Positions 6,356 through 8,014 of a stretch of 8,014 nucleotides of DNA are shown here, piece after piece (positions within the stretch are counted from its first letter, which is position 1; the number at the start of each line of letters is the position of its first letter). The stretch is from Paracoccaceae bacterium. GTDB taxonomy: Bacteria > Pseudomonadota > Alphaproteobacteria > Rhodobacterales > Rhodobacteraceae. The notes beneath the pieces are model-generated. The model saw only the letters and a program-made list of their open reading frames with translations, did not search any database and was not told where the DNA came from. The stretch spans positions 34,367-42,380 of the forward strand of contig PARX01000037.1 of NCBI GenBank assembly GCA_002712045.1, read 5' to 3'. The translations under genes and the position numbers were made by a program.

Positions 6356-7195
6356 TCATGATCGCATTATCGCCTTTCCCCATTTATTTAGGGTTCGTGG
6401 GCTTTGAGGCCAATCATTTGTCTCTCGATCAATAACGGTCTCTAATTCAGCTGAAATCTCAATCCAATTTTTGTCTAAATCTTCAATAAACACAAAAAGA
6501 TTATTTCCAGGACCATGGCGTCCAGGACCCCAAATCAATTGAATATCCAATTCTGAAAAATGATCACACCAATCTCTTATATACATCCAATTACCTGCCT
6601 CATAAGAGTGGTGATCAATCCCGTTATAATTTGCTTTAAAGCACGCTATTGTGTGGTGCTCATGATTAGAGGTCATAAATGCCGTTGCTAGATCTCCATT
6701 TTCGTGAAGGACTCTATCAGATAGAAAAAAACCTAACTTACCTTCATAAAATTCAACCATATTCTCAACATTCTTTGACGCAAAAGTTAAATGCTGTAAC
6801 GGCGCGTGAAGTTTCTTTGAAACGGTCTTATCAGGTGTTGCCAATCCAAAACATATAATATTTTCATCAGGATCAGAAACAGCAAAAGCTCCAGCTTTCA
6901 AAAAACGACTCTTAGATTCTAAAATTTCTAACTCGGCACCTTGCGCTCGGTTTCTAATATTATTGAGCCCATCAATATCATGACACGCAAAGGCTGCATA
7001 CGAGAGCTTATTACTTTCCCCTTTAGTGATCAGTATATTTCGATCAGTTCCACAGCATAACCAATTATTTTCTGAAATTTCTTCTAATTTCATATCCATA
7101 GCCAAAGAATAAAACTGAGCAAGTGCACCAGGATTTTCACTCTCAATTTCAAGATGATGCAAATAGGCACCCGCTCTGAGCGCATTTTTTATCAT
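6356..7195 (-). CDS. Type I extradiol ring-cleavage dioxygenase (two-domain VOC)
   Basis: A 279-aa two-domain vicinal-oxygen-chelate protein of the 2,3-dihydroxybiphenyl/catechol 2,3-dioxygenase type, which opens catechols next to the hydroxyl pair using Fe(II) and O2. The N-terminal module (about residues 10-118, LHHLEIESENPGALAQFY) has lost the metal site, as usual. The C-terminal module (about 130-250) holds the 2-His-1-carboxylate triad: His135 (LQHLTF), His195 (GIDHHSYEAG) and Glu246 (NWIEISAELE). Other family features are ATAFMTSNHEHHTIA (170-184), FVFIEDLDKN before the Glu, and the tail SPRTLNKWG. The start is ATG 7195, preceded by GAAGGGAAG. A GTG at 7273 in the same frame would add 26 unconserved residues without a Shine-Dalgarno. 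It is 89 nt after the zinc-ribbon gene and 32 nt before the hydroxylase, most likely one transcript. A catalytically different VOC member is possible, but the intact triad argues for a dioxygenase. Confidence 0.92.
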   Translation of the reverse strand: MIKNALRAGAYLHHLEIESENPGALAQFYSLAMDMKLEEISENNWLCCGTDRNILITKGESNKLSYAAFACHDIDGLNNIRNRAQGAELEILESKSRFLKAGAFAVSDPDENIICFGLATPDKTVSKKLHAPLQHLTFASKNVENMVEFYEGKLGFFLSDRVLHENGDLATAFMTSNHEHHTIACFKANYNGIDHHSYEAGNWMYIRDWCDHFSELDIQLIWGPGRHGPGNNLFVFIEDLDKNWIEISAELETVIDRETNDWPQSPRTLNKWGKAIMRS

Positions 7196-7198
7196 TTT

Positions 7199-7207
7199 CT
7201 TCCCTTC
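7199..7207 (-). promoter_or_regulatory. Ribosome binding site that fixes the dioxygenase start
   Basis: On the minus strand this reads GAAGGGAAG. Its AAGGG core lies 6 nt before the ATG at 7195, ideal spacing. It favours 7195 over the in-frame GTG at 7273, which has no Shine-Dalgarno. Confidence 0.65.
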
Positions 7208-7284
7208 AATTACTAACTTTTTATTTTGAGATAAAAATAATTCTAGCAAACTCTTTAGAAACGCTAGCTTCACGATCTGTCAAA

Positions 7285-7452
7285 TTACAATTCTTCTTCA
7301 AGCGTTACTACATTTTTACTTCCACAGTTTGGGCAAAAATATTGTTTTTTTGTTATATCAAATGCTTTATCCATAGAGGCATATGTCCAGTAAAACTTAC
7401 ACTCTCCACAAGTAATATGAAATAGATACTCTAAATGGGCGCTGAAAGTCAT
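7285..7452 (-). CDS. Small zinc-ribbon protein (55 aa) heading the aromatic cluster
   Basis: A short minus-strand frame from ATG 7452 to TAA at 7285-7287. It encodes 55 aa with a zinc-ribbon signature: C15-G-E-C18, 21 residues, then C40-P-N-C43-G. Between the knuckles lies an aromatic-rich stretch (KFYWTYASMDKAFDI). The acidic end is VVTLEEEL. Four cysteines at this spacing should bind one Zn(II), or an iron as in rubredoxin, though rubredoxin's CPxCG normally occurs in both knuckles. The paired CxxC motifs make chance coding unlikely. I do not recognise the family. Position, first on the probable transcript ahead of an iron-dependent dioxygenase and a flavin hydroxylase, suggests a role linked to that pathway, such as metal supply, electron transfer, partner binding or regulation. 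That is inference. A modest AGGA lies about 13 nt before the ATG. The 91-nt gap back to the M20 gene holds a promoter-like pair. Confidence 0.75.
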   Translation of the reverse strand: MTFSAHLEYLFHITCGECKFYWTYASMDKAFDITKKQYFCPNCGSKNVVTLEEEL

Positions 7453-7484
7453 TATATTTAAGATCCTAGTTTCTTCGTCATTAA

Positions 7485-7513
7485 ATTAAACTTCTCAAGA
7501 AATTACAATTCAA
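7485..7513 (-). promoter_or_regulatory. Putative promoter of the zinc-ribbon/dioxygenase/hydroxylase cluster
   Basis: Read on the minus strand, TTGAAT (7513-7508, 4 of 6 to TTGACA) is followed after exactly 17 nt by TTTAAT (7490-7485, 5 of 6 to TATAAT). Transcription would begin near 7478, leaving a leader of about 25 nt to the ATG at 7452. It lies wholly between the M20 gene stop (7544) and the zinc-ribbon start, suggesting the aromatic cluster has its own promoter rather than depending on the M20 gene. Confidence 0.45.
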
Positions 7514-7543
7514 ATAATCAGATCTCTCTAATCATTTTTAAAC

Positions 7544-8014
7544 TTAAACAGACAATCTTGATCTAGCAACTGCAATCAAGTATTCAGCACCACATTGCAA
7601 AATTTCGTCATTAAAATCATAATACGGATTGTGTAAAGGTTCTGACTCTGAACCATTGCCAATAAAAGCAAATGAACCAGGAACCTTATCAAGATAACGA
7701 GCAAAATCCTCTGAACCCGTAATAGGTTCGTTTGCTCTTTTAGTTTTCCTTTTACCAAAAACACTCGAAGCGATTTCCAAAGATTTTTTCGATAGCTCCT
7801 CATCGTTGATAAGAGGAATAAACTCATTAGTGTATTTAAACTCGACTTCTAAATCATGCGCTAAGGCGATTGAATTTACTAATTTTTCCATTTCTATCTT
7901 GATTTTCTGACTAATACTTTTGTTAAAACTTCGAACATCACCAGAAATCACAGATGTTCCTGGAAGCGCATTTCTCAATCCATCAGATTCAAATTCAGTT
8001 ACAGAAATAACAGC
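7544..8014 (-). CDS. M20-family amidohydrolase, C-terminal part (runs off the window)
   Basis: The last 156 codons of a minus-strand gene whose start lies beyond 8014. The frame is open to the edge: the 12 codons upstream of the TTG at 7978 read AVISVTEFESDG, which continues into LRNALPGTSVISGDVRSF. That matches the end of the dimerisation domain in M20D amidohydrolases (hippurate hydrolase, IAA-amino acid hydrolase and N-acyl-amino-acid hydrolase group), where a G-x-x-N-x-x-P turn precedes GxxR. Hence TTG 7978 is not the real start. C-terminal catalytic-domain motifs follow: ITGSEDFARYL with Glu102 of the visible part, and EPLHNPYYDFNDEILQCGAEYL with His128, the last metal ligand. These binuclear metal enzymes cut amide bonds between an acyl or aromatic acid and an amino acid. 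Placement beside an aromatic pathway would suit release of a conjugated aromatic acid, but that is inference. The N-terminal metal ligands are outside the window. Confidence 0.9.
   Translation of the reverse strand, partial: AVISVTEFESDGLRNALPGTSVISGDVRSFNKSISQKIKIEMEKLVNSIALAHDLEVEFKYTNEFIPLINDEELSKKSLEIASSVFGKRKTKRANEPITGSEDFARYLDKVPGSFAFIGNGSESEPLHNPYYDFNDEILQCGAEYLIAVARSRLSV

Noticed and set aside
7453..7484. Seven-codon frame (ATGACGAAGAAACTAGGATCTTAA on the minus strand is split here by position only) as a leader peptide
   Set aside because: It has no run of identical or regulatory codons, no attenuator-like hairpins follow, and it would start at or before the predicted transcription start.
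7576..7827. Minus-strand open frame of 83 codons overlapping the M20 gene
   Set aside because: It is an alternative frame of a region whose main frame carries clear M20 motifs (GSEDF, LHNPYYDF). Its composition is shadow-like.
1..8014. CRISPR array, tRNA/rRNA, transposase, phage or toxin-antitoxin genes
   Set aside because: I looked for repeats, cloverleaf-like segments and hallmark proteins on both strands and found none. Gene content is metabolic throughout.

Overview
The window is an AT-rich, gene-dense stretch of bacterial DNA, roughly one-third G+C by eye. All genes read in the standard code and intergenic gaps are short. The protein families and low G+C would suit a free-living, possibly marine, alphaproteobacterium. 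That is an inference from general character only, because there is no rRNA, tRNA or ribosomal protein gene to place it.

Layout. (1) 112-762 (+) encodes a 216-aa ferredoxin-like protein with eight clustered cysteines near its C-terminus. (2) Convergent with it, 781-1863 (-) is a P1/S58-family self-processing aminopeptidase of the DmpA/BapA type, and 1993-2901 (-) is an EamA-family ten-helix transporter. (3) 2968-3879 (-) is a class I SAM-dependent methyltransferase resembling sarcosine/dimethylglycine methyltransferases. It is divergent from 3936-4727 (+), a class II aldolase/adducin-family metalloprotein. (4) A minus-strand cluster follows, in transcription order: a 55-aa zinc-ribbon protein (7285-7452, short and easily missed), a two-domain type I extradiol dioxygenase of the VOC superfamily (6356-7195), and an MhpA-like FAD-dependent aromatic hydroxylase (4737-6323). 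(5) The right edge carries the C-terminal part of an M20-family amidohydrolase (7544 to beyond 8014, minus strand).

How the genes may work together. The flavin hydroxylase plus extradiol dioxygenase is the classical two-step route for preparing and opening an aromatic ring: hydroxylation to a catechol-type diol, then meta cleavage. The ring-cleaving enzyme keeps its 2-His-1-carboxylate iron ligands and the hydroxylase keeps all its FAD motifs, so both look functional. The neighbouring class II aldolase-family protein keeps the three metal-binding histidines but lacks the usual catalytic glutamate. It could be a lyase or decarboxylase in the same pathway, since some aromatic-acid decarboxylases belong to this family. 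The two amide-bond hydrolases (P1 and M20) and the EamA exporter/importer could handle amide-conjugated substrates or products, but that link rests on proximity alone.

The least explained items are the small zinc-ribbon protein at the head of the aromatic cluster, the aldolase-family protein without its catalytic Glu, and the ferredoxin-like protein with a non-ferredoxin N-terminal half. I found no mobile element, CRISPR array, phage gene, RNA gene or defence system.
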